Assembly (NCBI GenBank): GCA_013398955.1
Contig: VWPU01005228.1
Coordinates: 135,642-199,641 of the forward strand
Direction of reading: 5' to 3'
DNA: 64,000 bases
Source of the DNA: Callaeas wilsoni
Lineage: Eukaryota; Chordata; Aves; Passeriformes; Callaeidae
Below are positions 25,240 through 39,224 of the stretch, piece by piece (the stretch's first letter is position 1; every line of letters starts with the position of its first letter). A program made the translations under genes and the position numbers. The notes under the pieces were generated by a model. The model was not told the origin of the DNA. It worked only from the letters and a program-made list of their open reading frames with translations, and ran no database searches.

Positions 25240-25529
25240 TGTCGTGGACACCCCCTCCCCTAAGAGTGACCAACATTGTTCATTCCCACTCTGTGGTCTG
25301 AACAGAAATGGGGTCTGACAAAACACCATAACGTAAACCTTTATTGACACAGTAAGAAAGATTAGGAACAACACATCCGTAAGGTGACTGACCCAATCGC
25401 TGACAGCAAAAACAGGATCATAAGTGATGTCATGTGTCCAGTGGACTATCAGTGTCAGTGTGTGGGTAGTCTGGCAGCACCAGCTAATAGTGCCAAGGCC
25501 TTTTGGATGTGGGTGAGAGCCGTGACACA
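25240..25529 (-). mobile_element. Short ERV solo LTR candidate
   Basis: A 290-bp GC-richer block with plus-strand ends TGTCGTGG and CGTGACACA, so the termini are TG...CA with an extended near-inverted repeat. AATAAA on the minus strand at 25340-25345 sits about 100 bases from the inferred 3' end, which fits an R/U5 boundary and sets the strand. The four flanking bases are TCTC on the left and TCTT on the right, a weak TSD candidate. The 101-codon minus frame covering it is probably fortuitous. Confidence 0.45.
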
Positions 25530-28500
25530 TCTTGTCTGCACAGCAGTAGAATTATGATACAGAATCATACCTTGTGCGAATACTGTGGGAGGTCTCCTGC
25601 CTACACTGCTGATTCCAGGCAAGGGGCAGGATGTCAGGAAATTGGGTGATCTGCTAGCAGTCTGAACTTAAAAGGATAATTATAATTTTCCTCAGACAAT
25701 CCACTTTTCGAGATAAGAATGCTCTAATAAGAAACAATGAAATTCCACTTCACTTGCTGAAGCTTGATCATGAAGCGCTTCAAGTAGACTGAGATATTTC
25801 TTTACTGAAAATATTTTAAAAAAGGTAGTTTCTTGAATGATTTTCATGATATTAATGATGAAGTGAATATTACTTTTTCACTTTCAAGAGGTATTTTCAA
25901 CTTTCTTTAAGAAACAGTAATGTAAGCAGCTATCTTCAGGGCTCTTAAGTTTCTATTTTTTTTTTTGTTTTTAATACAAACTCAAATTATCCTGTCTCAT
26001 TTTGAATCTTAATGAATGCAACTACTGAAGTTCAGTGGAGATTCAAAGAGTGAGCAGATTTAAACCCCTCCAAATACCGTAACCATCAAGACACAATGAA
26101 ATTGTTTAGCAGAACACCCTTAGCCTAAATTTAAATTTGAAAAAAAATCTAAACCAGACAAAAATAAATGTATTTTCCTCTTTTTGTTTCTCAAGACATC
26201 TTGGCTGTTTTGAACTTCATTTATTTTAGGTTCTATTCAGATTTATTTTAGGTTTTGTTTTCTCCATGCCAAAAATAGTTGCTTTTGCTCATTCTATACC
26301 CAGTCTCAGGTTTGCATCTGATGATTTATCTCCATCCAGCAAAGAGAAGGGTTTATTAGCCGAAGTTTATTTTTGTAAGAGATACTAAAAAGCAGAACCA
26401 TCTATACAAAACTGAAATAAATATTTTATTCTATGTAAATAAATAATGATTTCAGTGGCAAAACTGCTCATAAGTTTTCCCCACAAAATGGACAAACTTC
26501 ACAAATTAAAATAGGAAAATTAGACACAAGCATTTGTCTGCAATTTTCATTGCATAGGTAGCATAAGAGAAAAGGTTTGAAAGTATAATGCAAGTGTGTC
26601 ACCCTTAATAAGTAAGGTCTAACCAGTATTTTAAGGGTGCAATTTTCTAAATGTGATGTCCTATGCCTTTTTGCACCCTAGGATACTCTCAGTAATAAGA
26701 TCTCCCTCAAAGCCATTTTAGCACCACAGGATTTCTTTCTGCCCCTCTAGAAGTTCTCTCTGTTCATGAATAGCCTTGGATCACAGTGGGGATGAGAGAT
26801 CTTGAAAAGGAATGAATTAATGAACAAGCAAACTTTAAAGAATTCAGGCCTTTGTGTCCTAATGACACAAACTACTAATTTTAAAATTGTCCCCTGATAC
26901 TACTAGCTTTTCTGTCATTTCTCTGTGCTACAGCCCGAGGATCTATGCAAACTCAAAGCTTTATGCTTATAAATTACTGCATTCAGTTCTCATATGAAAA
27001 CGTATCTCTCTTCAGAACTTCATAAAGCCTCATGAAATCTGCCGAGGCTTAACAATTCCATTCTTTCAAGCCCCAAAGGAGTTTGCTGTTATCAATAGCT
27101 ATTTCTCCCATTTACTTTTAATATTTCTGATTTAAAAGTACAGGCTTGTTTGACATTTGAACGCTACAGTTTGAAGCTTGCCAGTAAAAATACCATTTGT
27201 TGTTGTCTAGAAATCATGGTCAACCAAGTATCCAATACTCATAAAGCCACAGATCCTGTAAAATGACTCTGTAATAGACAGCTTGAGGATTTATAGCCCT
27301 CTTGTGACTCTTGTTTGAGATACTATCCTAATAACCACTTATACATAATCAGATGGAATTTATGCAACCTTATCCAGTAAATGGGCCATGTGAATGTTTC
27401 TCTATTATTGCCTCCGTAGCTCGCAGACTACAAAACAGTTGATAGTAATTCTATGCAAAACAAATTATTGTTCTAAGAATAGAAATCTCAATGGCTTTGA
27501 CATAAGTCATTTCAAAATACAGTGGAGTTTAGATCTAAAGAAATGCTTGAGGGATAGAAAATTTGTTTGTTGAACTGTTTTCCCACTAAATTAGTCATTC
27601 AGCTCTTTGTTCTAGGGAAAAAGAAAAAAGGAAATTAGTGTGATAAAATGGTTGGGGTTCCTGAATTTATGGTCCTCAAATAAATCCTTTACTATGTTGT
27701 TTTCACAGCTGCCCAGAAAGAATACTTTTAATTTGCATCTCAATATCAAATGAAAAATGTTTTGTCACACTGTTTAGAGGGCAGCCAAATATATCACGCT
27801 TCTTTGAATTACTTTAGGGAATTAAAAGCTGTGTCTTGTACTTATGAGGGTAATATGGATATTTGTAGTCCTAGTGTTGTTTTGTTTAATTTTGCATAGT
27901 GTAAGGTATTTAGCAATAATTAAGTTGAATCTTTTTCTGCAAATCTTATGTCTGTCCTGCTTAATGACTGAGACATGAAATAACAACGGCACGTAAACCA
28001 AGAAATATGCAGGAATCAACATGGATTATTTTTGTAAAAAGATAAAATAAACTGCCTTCCTGTCACACAATTTTATTTATCTGTATTCATTGGTGTTAGA
28101 CAAGCATCGAATACAGCCTTTCTGATTCCAAATTGTCTGTAATTTTAGTGCTGCATTCATTGCTTATGATTCTGCACTCAGAAGTAACTGTCTGGTTATA
28201 CTCACCTTTTTATCATTCTGTCTTTCCTCAGTTTGACCTGAACTTTCATTTTTGCTGTAATATGATGTTCATCTGTAGAGTTATCAAAGTTTAGAATCTT
28301 AATATGTTTTCATATGATGACTGAAAAAGTATATATCATACAATGTATCTTCAATAGCACGAGGCAGGATCTTGACAAGAATTATTGTTCAATATTAAAC
28401 TCTATGAAACTTCAATGAGACAAAAAAAGTCTTTTAGTCTGTTCATTCAGCTAGTAAATAACTGCAGTTGCAATCCTAAATATTTCTTCAGTTTGTAAAG

Positions 28501-29690
28501 AACAGCATGGGACCATAGCCAGATAGCCAAAATTAAATTTGAGAAAGATTGGTCAGTGAGTTTTTTCTATTACCTAATTGCTATCTGCTATATGTAATTT
28601 TAATTTTGTGTCACTAGCCAGTTTATTACATTTCTGTGTACATAATTATTTTAAAGAGATATATATTAATATTGACATATTTAAATTTTGACAATCACAT
28701 TACATGAATTTTTCCAAGTTACACTCTATCACAGAAAAACAACCCTGAAACAAACTCTTAGATGATTTATGATGTTTGGATTTCATAGATTAAATTTCAG
28801 CCAGTCTCTTGCTATTTACATTATGTAAAATTATATAAACTAAGGTAAATTTTATTATATATGCTTGCCAGAAATATCAAGAAGCCACTCTATTTTTATA
28901 GAAGAGCCCATACTTTACTATTAACCTGCAACTGAACTGAACATTAAAAATAAAGAACTGTAAAGAAACTAAACTCAGCATTTAATAGAGTACAGATAAC
29001 ACCTACACCAGTATGTAATGCCTTGTCTACATTAAATATTGTGTGGTTGTTTTGCTTTATTATTATTATGTCATATTGGAAAAGATAGATGCTAAGGCAA
29101 GCTGGCTGTACTTGCCAGTGCTAGAATTGTAACCTGCAGTATTATGATACTTATTATAAATGACCAGTGCAGCATCATTTATGTGCTTAGTTCTTGCTCC
29201 GTATTTATGTCACTATGGGTCTTTCCATTTCCTTCATTAACCTCTGATAAAAGGTTTTGGTTCAGTTCTGAAATACAGGTAGCGCTTTGGTTCCAGTTGA
29301 ATAAAACGGATCCATTCTGATGCTTGCCTCTCTGACATACCTGCGATAAGGGACACAGTCCAGTGTTTAGAGCGTTTAGTCGGGAGTCTCATGTTCATGT
29401 GTCCGAGCAACTGGTACATCTTCTGTCACAGATGGAGAGAGAAAGAAAATGTTTTCCCCTGTTGATGTCACTATCCTACCTAACAATATTTTGGGAAATC
29501 ATGTTTGCAGTCATGCTTCTCAGGCTATGAGAGAGAGGCCATACTGACAACATTACTTATGGTTTGGGAACTGTGACATCACTGCCTTTTGCTGTGAGTG
29601 ATGAAATAAACAAATGGAACAGCATATGTAACAGCATATGGTGCACAATGGTGAAACTATTACTTATAAAAGTAGATTTTATCATTATAA
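25530..29690. other. 4.1 kb of AT-rich DNA, no gene seen
   Basis: No mobile element recognised. A 60-codon minus-strand frame at 29237-29419 lies in a patch of more balanced composition but has no recognisable homology. A 12-bp near-duplication (AACAGCATATGT then AACAGCATATGG) lies at 29618-29641. Confidence 0.55.
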
Positions 29691-29694
29691 TCAA

Positions 29695-30095
29695 TACATA
29701 AGAGTCTGCCTCTGGCTCTCCTTCCTCCTGGCACTTTTTGTTTGCTCTACCATGATCTCCTCCATGGGCTGCAGGGAAATAGCCTGCCTCACACCACCTC
29801 CTTCTCCACAGACTACAGGTGAGTGAATCTCTGCTCCAGTGCCTAGACCAGCTCCTTCCCCTTCTTCTCTGACCTTTCCGTCTGCAGAAAGGTTTCTTTC
29901 TCACAAATTTGGCCCTCATTCCCCTCTCTGCTGTGCAGCATTACTCCCTTTCTGAAACATGCTTTCCCCAAGGCATCATTGCTTTGGCTGCAGGGCTCAG
30001 GCATGCCCCGTGATGGATCTGTCAGAACCGGTGGGACTGGCTGTGTCTGCACAGTGACCTCTGCAGACCCCGGTGCCACTGACTGGGCATCTGCA
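29695..30095 (-). mobile_element. Old ERVK-like LTR fragment
   Basis: GC-richer block in AT-rich surroundings. The minus strand shows words such as GAGAAAGAAACC, TCTGCAGAC, CACTGGAGCAGAGATTC and CCCTGCAGCCCATGGAGGA. As I recall, these mark the transcribed part of the long passerine ERVK-type LTRs (compare 3708-5338). Both edges are undefined and no TSD was found. Minus-strand frames here (29557-29919, 29843-30079) are remnants of composition, not genes. Confidence 0.4.
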
Positions 30096-33000
30096 CCCAG
30101 TATAGTATGTTATAGAACAGAAAATGTAATTAAAAGATGCAACTTTCAATTTTAAGATCTATGACTTGCAAATTCAAAATTCTAGTAAAGAAATTTTTAA
30201 TTAGGGTAAAGGAAAACTATTTATATTTGAGTACTATTTCAAACAAAAAAAGTGGGAGGTTTCTTGTTTCTGTTTCTAAATTTTTTTTAAAAATGTATTT
30301 TCCTGATTTGGTAGTATCTTCATCAAATTACTTTAACTTATCTTATTGTGTTAATTAATAAGTTAAAGTAAAATATTTTTCCAACACATAAAAAATACGC
30401 CAATGAAACATTAGGAAACTCCAGAACAGTAAAATAAAAAAGTATTAAAATAGCAACATCACCATTCGAAAAACTAGCTATAGACCGTTGTGTTATATTT
30501 CTCCATGTGTGTGTTTATAATTATTTAAAGTCACATTCTGAACAAGTAGGTGCTACACTTTATTGGTGAAAATCACTAGAGGATAATACTCTCAGTGGAA
30601 AACAAAAAGAGTGAAAACTAAATTCTAAAAAATCTGATACCTGAAACATGAAGAGCTCAGGTAAGATTATGAGATGTATAAATAATTAATTAACTCACAG
30701 AACATTTGATTCCATGGTTTGATCTGGGCCACCTACTCTAAAGATATAGCTTAGCCAACAGAGTTAACTTGTACCACACTTTCACTTCTTAGGGTTCCTT
30801 GAGGCAAGCCAGACTCTTGGCACAATTTCGGCTAGATTCTCAACTTTTATAGTTGTTTACAGCTCTAAGAAACCACAGCAAAACACTGAAGTTACAGAAC
30901 ATCACATGGTTCCAGCTGCATGTTCTTTCTCCTAGCAGTATACTATGTGCCTGAAGTAACAAGAATTGCCATAACATATCCCAAGTTCCTTGTGAGGCTT
31001 TTCTCTAAGGAGCATATTATAAGGCACCAAGGTCTGCAAGACTGGAGGTGTTTTTCCCCATTATTGGCACAATACAAAGCAGCTAGTAAGAGAAACCAGA
31101 ATGTGTTTGTCTCTTTTTTGAAACTGAAAATCAGGCATTTATCATATCCTCAGAGCTGAGAAGATGCATCTTTTATGATAATTTTGTTTGTCATCTTCCT
31201 TTCATTTGTTGAGTATTCATTGTTACGTCTAAAAGCTGATCATACCGCTTCTTGTTCTTCAGTTACTTGGTGGTTTTTTGAGCTTTTCACACATGCAAAA
31301 TAGAATGCAGTGATAAAAAGCTGTTGTGTATTTGAGGGTAAATTGCATTTTTAAGGTAAGGGAAAAGTATCCTTGGTGTGGACTGATTCAAAGAAATAAA
31401 CTGTGGAAGTGTGAAATAGAAATTACGTACTGAACTAGTTTTAACTCAGATTAAGGGGGAAAATATAGATCCAATGGTTGGGACTGTGGGATAAAGGCAC
31501 CCTCCCTTACCACTATTAATACAAACATTCATACAAGGGCTAACTAAGTAAAATAAATTGTTTCTTCCTTTACTTGAGCAAATGCTGTTTCACATCCTAT
31601 ATATGAAATAACTTAAACTATGTATTTTTATTTTAGTCAATGCAGCTAATGAGAGATTTAATTAAAATTATTAGATGATTTTTCTTTTCATAAATATATT
31701 TGGCATTTATATTGCTACAACTGGGATTTATATCTCAATTGCAAGAAAGTCCCAGCAGACATGAGCCCTAATTACCTGAAAGTTTTAGACAACATTTTGA
31801 AAGAAACCCTTATAATACAGTGAAATTATGCATTGTCCACATAGAGAAGGTATACAGATGAGTAATATTTTCTAACATTAGGAGTTATATATTTCCTCTC
31901 CCGACTTTACAAGCCTGCCTATGACCAACTAATTTGATTTAATACACCATAATCAGGGCCTATTGTGCATTTGAATAACCTAATTTTTTACAAAGGAGAC
32001 GAAAAATAACTTTTAATAGATTCACCTGTAATTCTGGAAAATTATAAATAATTAATAACTAGTTCCATAACACAAAATTTCCAACTGAATTGAACAACAT
32101 ATTTGAAGGCTTTAAAAGCATATTTACTTTGATACTTCAGTGTTACAATGTGCACAGGCAATGTCAACAGATTGTAAGGACAAAAGGATCCTATTTCTTG
32201 TGGGTTAGTAGTAAGGGGTTTTATACCTGAAGGATTATTTATGGGACTCCAATAAATAAGGATACAACTTGCAAGGAAGAAATTTGTTTTGTGTTTGCAT
32301 ATACACACCTGCATGTGTATGTATATTATGTATATGCATGTATATATCCATATGGTCATGTTTGGGAGTTTTGTTTGTTTGTTTTAATAATGCCATCTGA
32401 CATTATTAAAGACAACTATTTTGAGGTAAAAACAACTTACTTTGTGGAAAACTAACATTATAAATGTAAATATATCTAATTTATTTCTTTATCTGCTTTT
32501 CTTCTCCAGAAGAGTAATGAACTGAAGCTCTTTGGAGGTAAAACAGCTGAAGAAAGCAATTTGTTAAGTTTGATTTATTTATTTCTATTTTAAACAACAC
32601 AGATACTGTGCTTGGAGCACATTAAAACTCTGATAAAATTTAAAATAAAGATGATTTATCTTTCTAGATTTTGAAAGCTACAAGTCATACTTTTATACTG
32701 CTCGATAAAGGTTATCCAGAAGATGCTCAATATTTTTCTAAACTTAATTGTCCCAATAGTCTTCATTTTTGAAGAAATTTAGTTCAGGATTTGTTTTGTT
32801 TAGTTTATTTTCCTTATGTGCACTTCATTATTGATTCTTGCAACATTTTTTAAATTCTTTTTTTGAAAGAATACGCAATGTAATTATTTAATAAATCTAG
32901 CAAAAATAAATACAGAAAATCGTTAACAGTTGACCTCATTAAAGTTCAAGAAAATTACATTTGTGTAAAACCAAATTGCCCTTTCTATTAATTCTTGTTC

Positions 33001-35060
33001 TTTCTGTTAATTCACATTTACAGATCACAAAATATAGTATCCGACTCTTCAGCATACACTCACTAATGTAAATGTTTCTTTTTAAACTTCCTTGTACTTA
33101 CATTCTTTATCTTTCTGAAACTTGATTTTAGTAATAAATTTTTCCACTGTCGTAGGTTCTCACTCTTCCAGTTCTGCAGTATCTCGACTCTGCTGTCAAA
33201 TATGTATTGAACAATAAACACCACTTTCACTACCATTCATTATCTCTAGATCTGTGAAGAGATATTAGCTGTGACAGAACCTTTCAGTCTGAGAATTCAG
33301 TTGAAGAGGAGATTTAGGGTGACTACAGACAAGTGACAAGTCTGAAAGACCACAGAAGGTAATAGCAATTCCATGTGGGGAGAACAAAATAAATTAGAAT
33401 GTTGACACAAAGTAGAGTTGAGAAGCAAATTACTGGGAAAGAGAAGATTGACAATATAGGTGTAGCTTGAAATGAGTGTAAGGACTTTTCTAAGGTGGTG
33501 TTTTATATGAACAGCAATGGACAGACTGGAGAATTGAAAGTGAAAAAAGAATTATTACAACCTGAAAGGGTGAATAGTTGAATAGACAGAATTAGAAGGG
33601 TAGGATGGAAAGAAATATTGAAATCAGATGATGATCTAAGTTCAAATATAAAAACACCTGAAGCATGCAGGGAGATGATGTTTTGTGGACGGTTGCCAAA
33701 AAAATCATTCTCAGTATTGATAAAAAAGAAATGGGAGAAGTGGTTGTACAATAGTATTAACATTGTGTCAGCATGTTAGTAAAATATCCAGGAGAAATGG
33801 CTTTAACAAAGGCAACCCATCATAAATAGCATTATTTTATAAAGCAATAATGTTACTTTGTCAATGAAAATGTTATCTACTTGGATATTCCTGCTAAAAT
33901 ACAAAGATAAAGACTATTCATTAACTCTTTAAATAAATTAAATGAAAGTAATGCATATGTGTATGGTATTTTATCATAGTGTTGCAATTCTTATCTGTCA
34001 TGTTTTATTCGAATTCAGTACCTATTGATAGAGGAGAGTTTCTGCATGGTATAAAATGAGATATATTACTAGCTTTATTTCTGAGATGGTAGTCCTGGTT
34101 CTAAACGTGTCATGGGTGAAAACCTACACATATGGCAAGAAGAACGACAAAACTATTATTAAAATGTCTGCCTTTTTTTCCAAAACACTATTACACAAAT
34201 ATTTTTTTCTTCTGAGATTTGATAACACTCATGATGCAGTTCGTCTTCATCACTTCAGTTGTACTTGCTTTGATGCTGAATAAACTGCAGCTCCTAACTA
34301 CTAAATCCCATAAATCCTCTGATAATTCATATAACCAGTAATGCACCATTTTCTTATGAGAGAAACAAAGAGTGGGCCAGCTAAGCAATTATTTATCAGC
34401 CTACCAGGATAACAATATCTTACATGCTTTGTGCATACCAATAATCTGAATGTATTTCAAGTAGTTAGATAAATGTATTTCAATTCACAAGTATTTACTA
34501 TTTTTTTTTCAAGTCCATTTCTTATTCTCTGGTTTATCAGGCATCTCAGAAATGCTTTCTGTGTGATTGCTTTGCAGTTGTATTTTCTTGTAACTATCTA
34601 CTTTCTTTTTTCTCAGCTTTAATTAAAGCGCACATTATACTAAACTCTCTTACTTATAGGCTTGTAGTTTTCTCTTCAATTTTTTCATTTCTGCATCTGT
34701 CAAAGTTTGCTTTTTGCTTTGAGATGAGTACTTTGAAATACCATTCAGGCTGATATTTTGCAGATTGTACTTGTGCTAAACAACACCATATTCCTTGAGC
34801 AGTCTTATGTTGCTGAATAGTCTGGTAGGGTATTATTTTTTTCAGCATAGGCAGGAACAGCAGATTCTCAACTTAAATTGAAAATACTAGGCAAAGATGG
34901 AAAAGACTGAGATTTTGAAACACTGAGTTCTAATTTCTCAACACTGAAGACCATCAGTTATGAAATCTCATCATCTATGCATTTTTAAATTCAGATTTTT
35001 TTAAATACTGTCATGTGAGTGAAGTAAATAATGTTTTTAATGTATGTGAAACTTGGAGAT
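30096..35060. other. 5 kb of AT-rich DNA, no gene seen
   Basis: Unique-looking sequence, very AT-rich in places. A diffuse TA/CA-rich patch lies near 32290-32360. No repeat family or convincing coding region recognised. Confidence 0.55.
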
Positions 35061-35069
35061 GCTATAGTG

Positions 35070-35250
35070 GAAATGTGTTTATATATACTCTATATAATAT
35101 ATACTATATAGTAAAATATGAATACATTATAACTTATAATATTTCTCATAATACAATGGTACATATAGGCTCATATAATCATACAGCATATTTAATATAT
35201 TATACAGTAAACCTTATAAATATATATTTTTAAATTATACAATATATAAA
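35070..35250. repeat. AT-rich low-complexity tract
   Basis: Dense TATATA and ATATAATAT words, immediately 5' of the CR1 copy that starts near 35315. Confidence 0.7.
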
Positions 35251-35314
35251 TATTGAAGCCAGACTGGAATATTACAGGAGACTTAATGACTGTTTTAAAA
35301 TAAGGTAAATAGGA

Positions 35315-36612
35315 GGACTCTGGGAACTACTGAGCAGTTGGCCTCACCTCCATGCCCAGAAAGACCATGGAACAGGTTGTCCTGGAACATATGTTGAGAT
35401 GGAAGACAGGGAGGTGCTTAGATACAGCCCACATGGCTTCACTGAGGGCAGATTCTGCCTGCCTGATCTAGTAGCATTCTGTGGTGCAGTAACTGCATCA
35501 GTGGACAGGAAGAACTACAGATGTTGTCTATCTGCACTTACGTAAGCACTTTGGTGGAATCCCACAAAACATTTTTACTTGTACCTTGCAGAGATATGGG
35601 TTTGATGGATGAACTCTTAGGCTGATAAGGATTTGGATGGATGGCGACACCCAAAGAATTGCAGTTAAAGGCTCAATGTCTAAATATAAACCACTAATGA
35701 GTGCTGTCCCTGCTGTCTGTTCTGGGATCAGTATTTTTTAATATCTTCGTTAATGACATAGATAATGGGATAGATTTCACCATCAGCAAGTCTGCAGATG
35801 ACACCAAGACATGTGGTGCATTTGATTTGCTAGAAGAAAGGGATTCCACCCAGAGGGACCTGGATAAGCTTGAGGAGTGGGCCTGTGTGAAGCTCATGAA
35901 GCTCAACAGGACAAATGCAAGGTCCTACACACGGGTCACAGCAATCTCCAGCACGAGCACAGACAAGGGCATTACCTGATTCAAAGCAGCCCTGCAGAGA
36001 AGAATCTGGGGGTGGATGAAATATTGGACATGATCCAGCAATGTGAGCATGGAGACCAGAAAGCCAGTCATATCCTGAGTTGCATAAAAATTAGTTCAGC
36101 CAGGAGATAAATGGAAGGGAATCTCTCTGCTCTATTCCACTCCTAATCGATCTCACCTGGAGTACAGCATCCATCTCTGGGGGCCCGAACAGAGGAAAGA
36201 CATGTACCTGTTAGAGAAGGTCCAGATGAGGGACATAGAAATTGTCAGGGGGCTGGAACACCTTTCCTAAAAAGAAGACTGAGAGAATTTCAGTTTATAA
36301 AGGCAGCCTATAGGAAAGATAGAGAAAGGCTTTTTACCAAGGATATATAGTGATAGCACAAGAGGCGATGCTTTTAAGCTGAAAGAAGATAGGTTTACAT
36401 TAGGCATAAGGAAAAACATTTTTATGGTGAGAATGGTGAGTGACTGGACCAGGTTGCCCAAAGAAACTGTCTACAGTCCATCATTGAAAATGTTCAATGT
36501 CAGGTTAGAGGGGGCTTTGAGCAACCTGTGTTTGTGCTCACAGCAGGGGGCTTGCAATATGATCTTTCAAGGTCCCTTTCAATGCAAACCATTCTATAAT
36601 TCTATATTTATA
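35315..36612 (+). mobile_element. CR1 LINE, 3' half (about 1.3 kb)
   Basis: A long 5'-truncated CR1 on the plus strand. It begins in the RT finger/palm region and runs to the 3' UTR and tail (CATTCTATAATTCTATA near 36590-36606). The best frame, 35701-35979, contains FNIFVNDID and then SADDTK, the RT active-site block with the first residue of F/Y-A-D-D changed to S. Later pieces match the CR1 region around [11 protein letters not shown] and the C-terminal block before the 3' UTR. Frames switch at least three times and stops are present, so no protein can be made. The tail has expanded into an AT-rich microsatellite-like stretch to about 36650. Confidence 0.93.
35701..36110 (+). pseudogene. 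CR1 ORF2 reverse-transcriptase remnant
   Basis: Two overlapping frames (35701-35979 and 35877-36110) together cover the RT palm and the following domain. NIFVNDID and the SADDT block lie in the first, and the [14 protein letters not shown] region in the second. The overlap shows a frameshift. The enzyme normally copies CR1 RNA at a nicked target; this copy is dead because of the frameshift, the missing 5' part and the altered active-site block. Confidence 0.85.
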
Positions 36613-36686
36613 TCTATATTCTATCTATATCTATTCTAATTTTAACTTTATGCTAGCTTTTTCTATTATAAATATATGCAATATGG

Positions 36687-36736
36687 GCCTATATATAGAT
36701 ATATATATTTATATATTTATATATCTATATATAGGC
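36687..36736. repeat. Perfect 19-bp inverted repeat
   Basis: Left arm 36687-36705 and right arm 36718-36736 are exact reverse complements (GCCTATATATAGATATATA against its complement), with a 12-base AT loop. It lies about 75 bases after the CR1 3' end. Confidence 0.9.
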
Positions 36737-37129
36737 AATTGATATCTAAATTCCAAATTTCAAGTTCCACTTTGGATGTTTAGGTACTAAGGTCATAGTC
36801 ATAAAAAGCCACTTCTCAGTCACTATCTATAGCCAGAGGTATTAATCTTTCTAGCTATGTCCCTTTTTAACCCTAACGTGCCATGAGATATTATACTCTG
36901 TTTCAGCCGATATCCAGAATCAACCTTATATTGATTAGGTTGAATAGTCTTTTACCTTTCTCACAAAAATTTGAAGCTGGTCTATAAAAAAACCTTCTTC
37001 CTTATGTGAGTTCCTGGAAAGGTTTGAAAATGATAATATATTTGACTGCTACAGAAAAATTAAAGGAAATATTACTCACGAAGCAGGTATAGATCCTCCA
37101 CCCTATACCAGATACACTAAGTAGTAGGG

Positions 37130-37518
37130 GTTTTCCATAGATTCAACCATTTCCAGAAAAGAAGGCTTCATGGCATGTAATGATTACTTGGGAAGACAAA
37201 TGTCATCACTCTGAATACCCACCCTTCCTATTTCCTTCTTTAGCTTTTACTGATGAAAACACAATGATGTGGTCTGTTTGTTCACTTGGGATGGTCTGTC
37301 CCAACAGTGTGCCCTCCCAGATTCTTGTGCACCCTCAGTCTACTCACTAGTGGGGGAAGGTGAGAAAGAGAAAAGGCCTTGACACTTTAGAAATGCTGCT
37401 CAGCAATAGCAAAAGTCTTGGTATGGTACCAACAGTTTGTTTGGTCACAGATCCAAACTATAGGCCCACACAATCTTCTACGAAGAAAAGTAGCTCTATT
37501 CCACCCCAAACCAGTACA
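37130..37518 (-). mobile_element. Partial ERVL-like LTR
   Basis: Family member of 53008-53601. On the minus strand it starts TGTACTGGTTTGGGGTGG at 37518 and follows the same word order: CTTTTCTTCG, GCTGAGCAGC, AAGGCCTTTTCTC, GTGCACAAGAA, CTTCCCAAGTAA. It ends near the block equivalent to CTGGAGATGGCTGAA at about 37130. The last quarter of the LTR, with its poly(A) signal, is missing. Three plus-strand frames across 37360-37772 are fortuitous. Confidence 0.78.
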
Positions 37519-39224
37519 CGAACACAATACACAGAGATCAAGATCTGGATCTATCCCTTTTCTGAATTTTCTAACTCTTGGAATACAGAAGGATGTTCAC
37601 TCTTCTGCAGAAAAGTTGTTTGGAGGTACTGTGTATATGCGAGTCAGTGGCTTCCATTTTGTGCTGTATTGTGAACCCAGAAGGACATGGGAGACTGGAG
37701 TGGAGCTCCTGCAGAGACAAGAGATTGGTGATATGTGAGGGAAGCATCTTTGCATTTTCCAGCTCCTACTGAGCTTCTATCACATACTTAACTTCTATTT
37801 TGGGGGGAAGGATAAAAAAAAACAAAATCAGAAACCAACAAAACAAAACATATTAAGTAATATCTTTATCCCTTAAAAAGTGTTAAAGCCTATTATGGAA
37901 ACTTTGGAAAGCCCCAGGAGGTACAAGGAGGTAAAAAGAAACTTTACTGTGAAATACAGGAAAATAGTACTTGATATTGTCAACCATAATATTATATTCA
38001 TATTTGTAGACAGGTAGAATATCTTAAATATAAAGAATTTCACTTTTAACAGGCTATATCTCAACTTCTCCTTTTCTTCCCTTGCACCAAATGCTAGTGA
38101 ATGTCTTTGCAAGAGTATTGAAGTCTTAATGTGTTACTGTAGAAGTCCTTGTAGCAAAAGGCTGATACCCTTCAAATCAAAGCTAAATCACAGAGAGAAG
38201 TTTCTTAGGACATAGAACAAGGTTGTTCACTAACAGAGACTGATGAGAGATGGAGTTACTGGAGGAAAGAAAAGCAAAACAAAATAAGTCCTCGAAGAAA
38301 CAGCTACAGATTGACCTCTTTCCTCTATGGAGTGCAAACTCATAGCACAGGATGTTCTCTGGTTTTCAACAGCCTAAAGCACTGAAGAAGATCTCAAGTA
38401 TCACTTAACACCATAAATGAGACCATGAGATTTATTCCCATTTCAATTAGAGCTGGATAGACTACTTTGATTAACTTCAGTACCATCATGTTCTCACTAC
38501 AGACCTGTGACTCCTTTCTTGTGTATATTTGTTCTATATGCACAGTCATGTTGCTCTTTGACAATTTTCTTTCTGAAGTGGCTTACACACTTAAAGTTAC
38601 CAAAGCAGGCCATACACACTCTTTCTCTGGAAAAGTTCAAGAACACTTTTTTGTCTTCCCTGTCTCCAGAGACCTAAAATGAAAGGCTGGAGTTCCCCCA
38701 TTCATCCTACTCTACTTTAAATAAAGTGTAAAAGTATTGGACTATTGATAAAATAGCAACAATCTTTCAATATTTTTGCATGTGTTTCTTCTCGTTTCTT
38801 CAAGTGCACGTGAAGAATGCTGAGGATTAGATTGTGTTTTTAGTTTCCACTGTCAATAAAAGACAGTCTATAACTGTGGATGCAGAGTGATGTAAACACT
38901 TAACTATAGATGCTTTGAGTTTCTTGGCTATAAACTGGCTCCATCTCTAGGCTGAAGAGCAGCACAGTCATGGTCTGATCAGGGGCATTTACCATACAGA
39001 TTGTCAGAGATCATAAGATTCCCTCAGCCATATAACTTCTTGTCTGCAGAAAATAATTATGAAGCTGCTGTTCTTCAAAAAAAGAATTAAAAAAAAAAAA
39101 AAATTAGAGATGAGAAGAAGAAAAGTGCCCTGTAAATCTCCCTCTCTACATTTCTATTGCCCACTATTTCTATGGATTTTTAAGGACTGTCTTGTGCTTG
39201 TCCTCTTTAGGACAATAACTATGC
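37519..39224. other. Intergenic, no gene seen
   Basis: Unique-looking sequence between an LTR fragment and a CR1 3' end. An A-tract lies near 39080-39105. No coding or RNA signal recognised. Confidence 0.55.

Noticed and set aside
35701..36110. Possible independent gene with a reverse-transcriptase motif
   Set aside because: It is a decayed CR1 ORF2 piece flanked by CR1 sequence on both sides and a CR1 tail.
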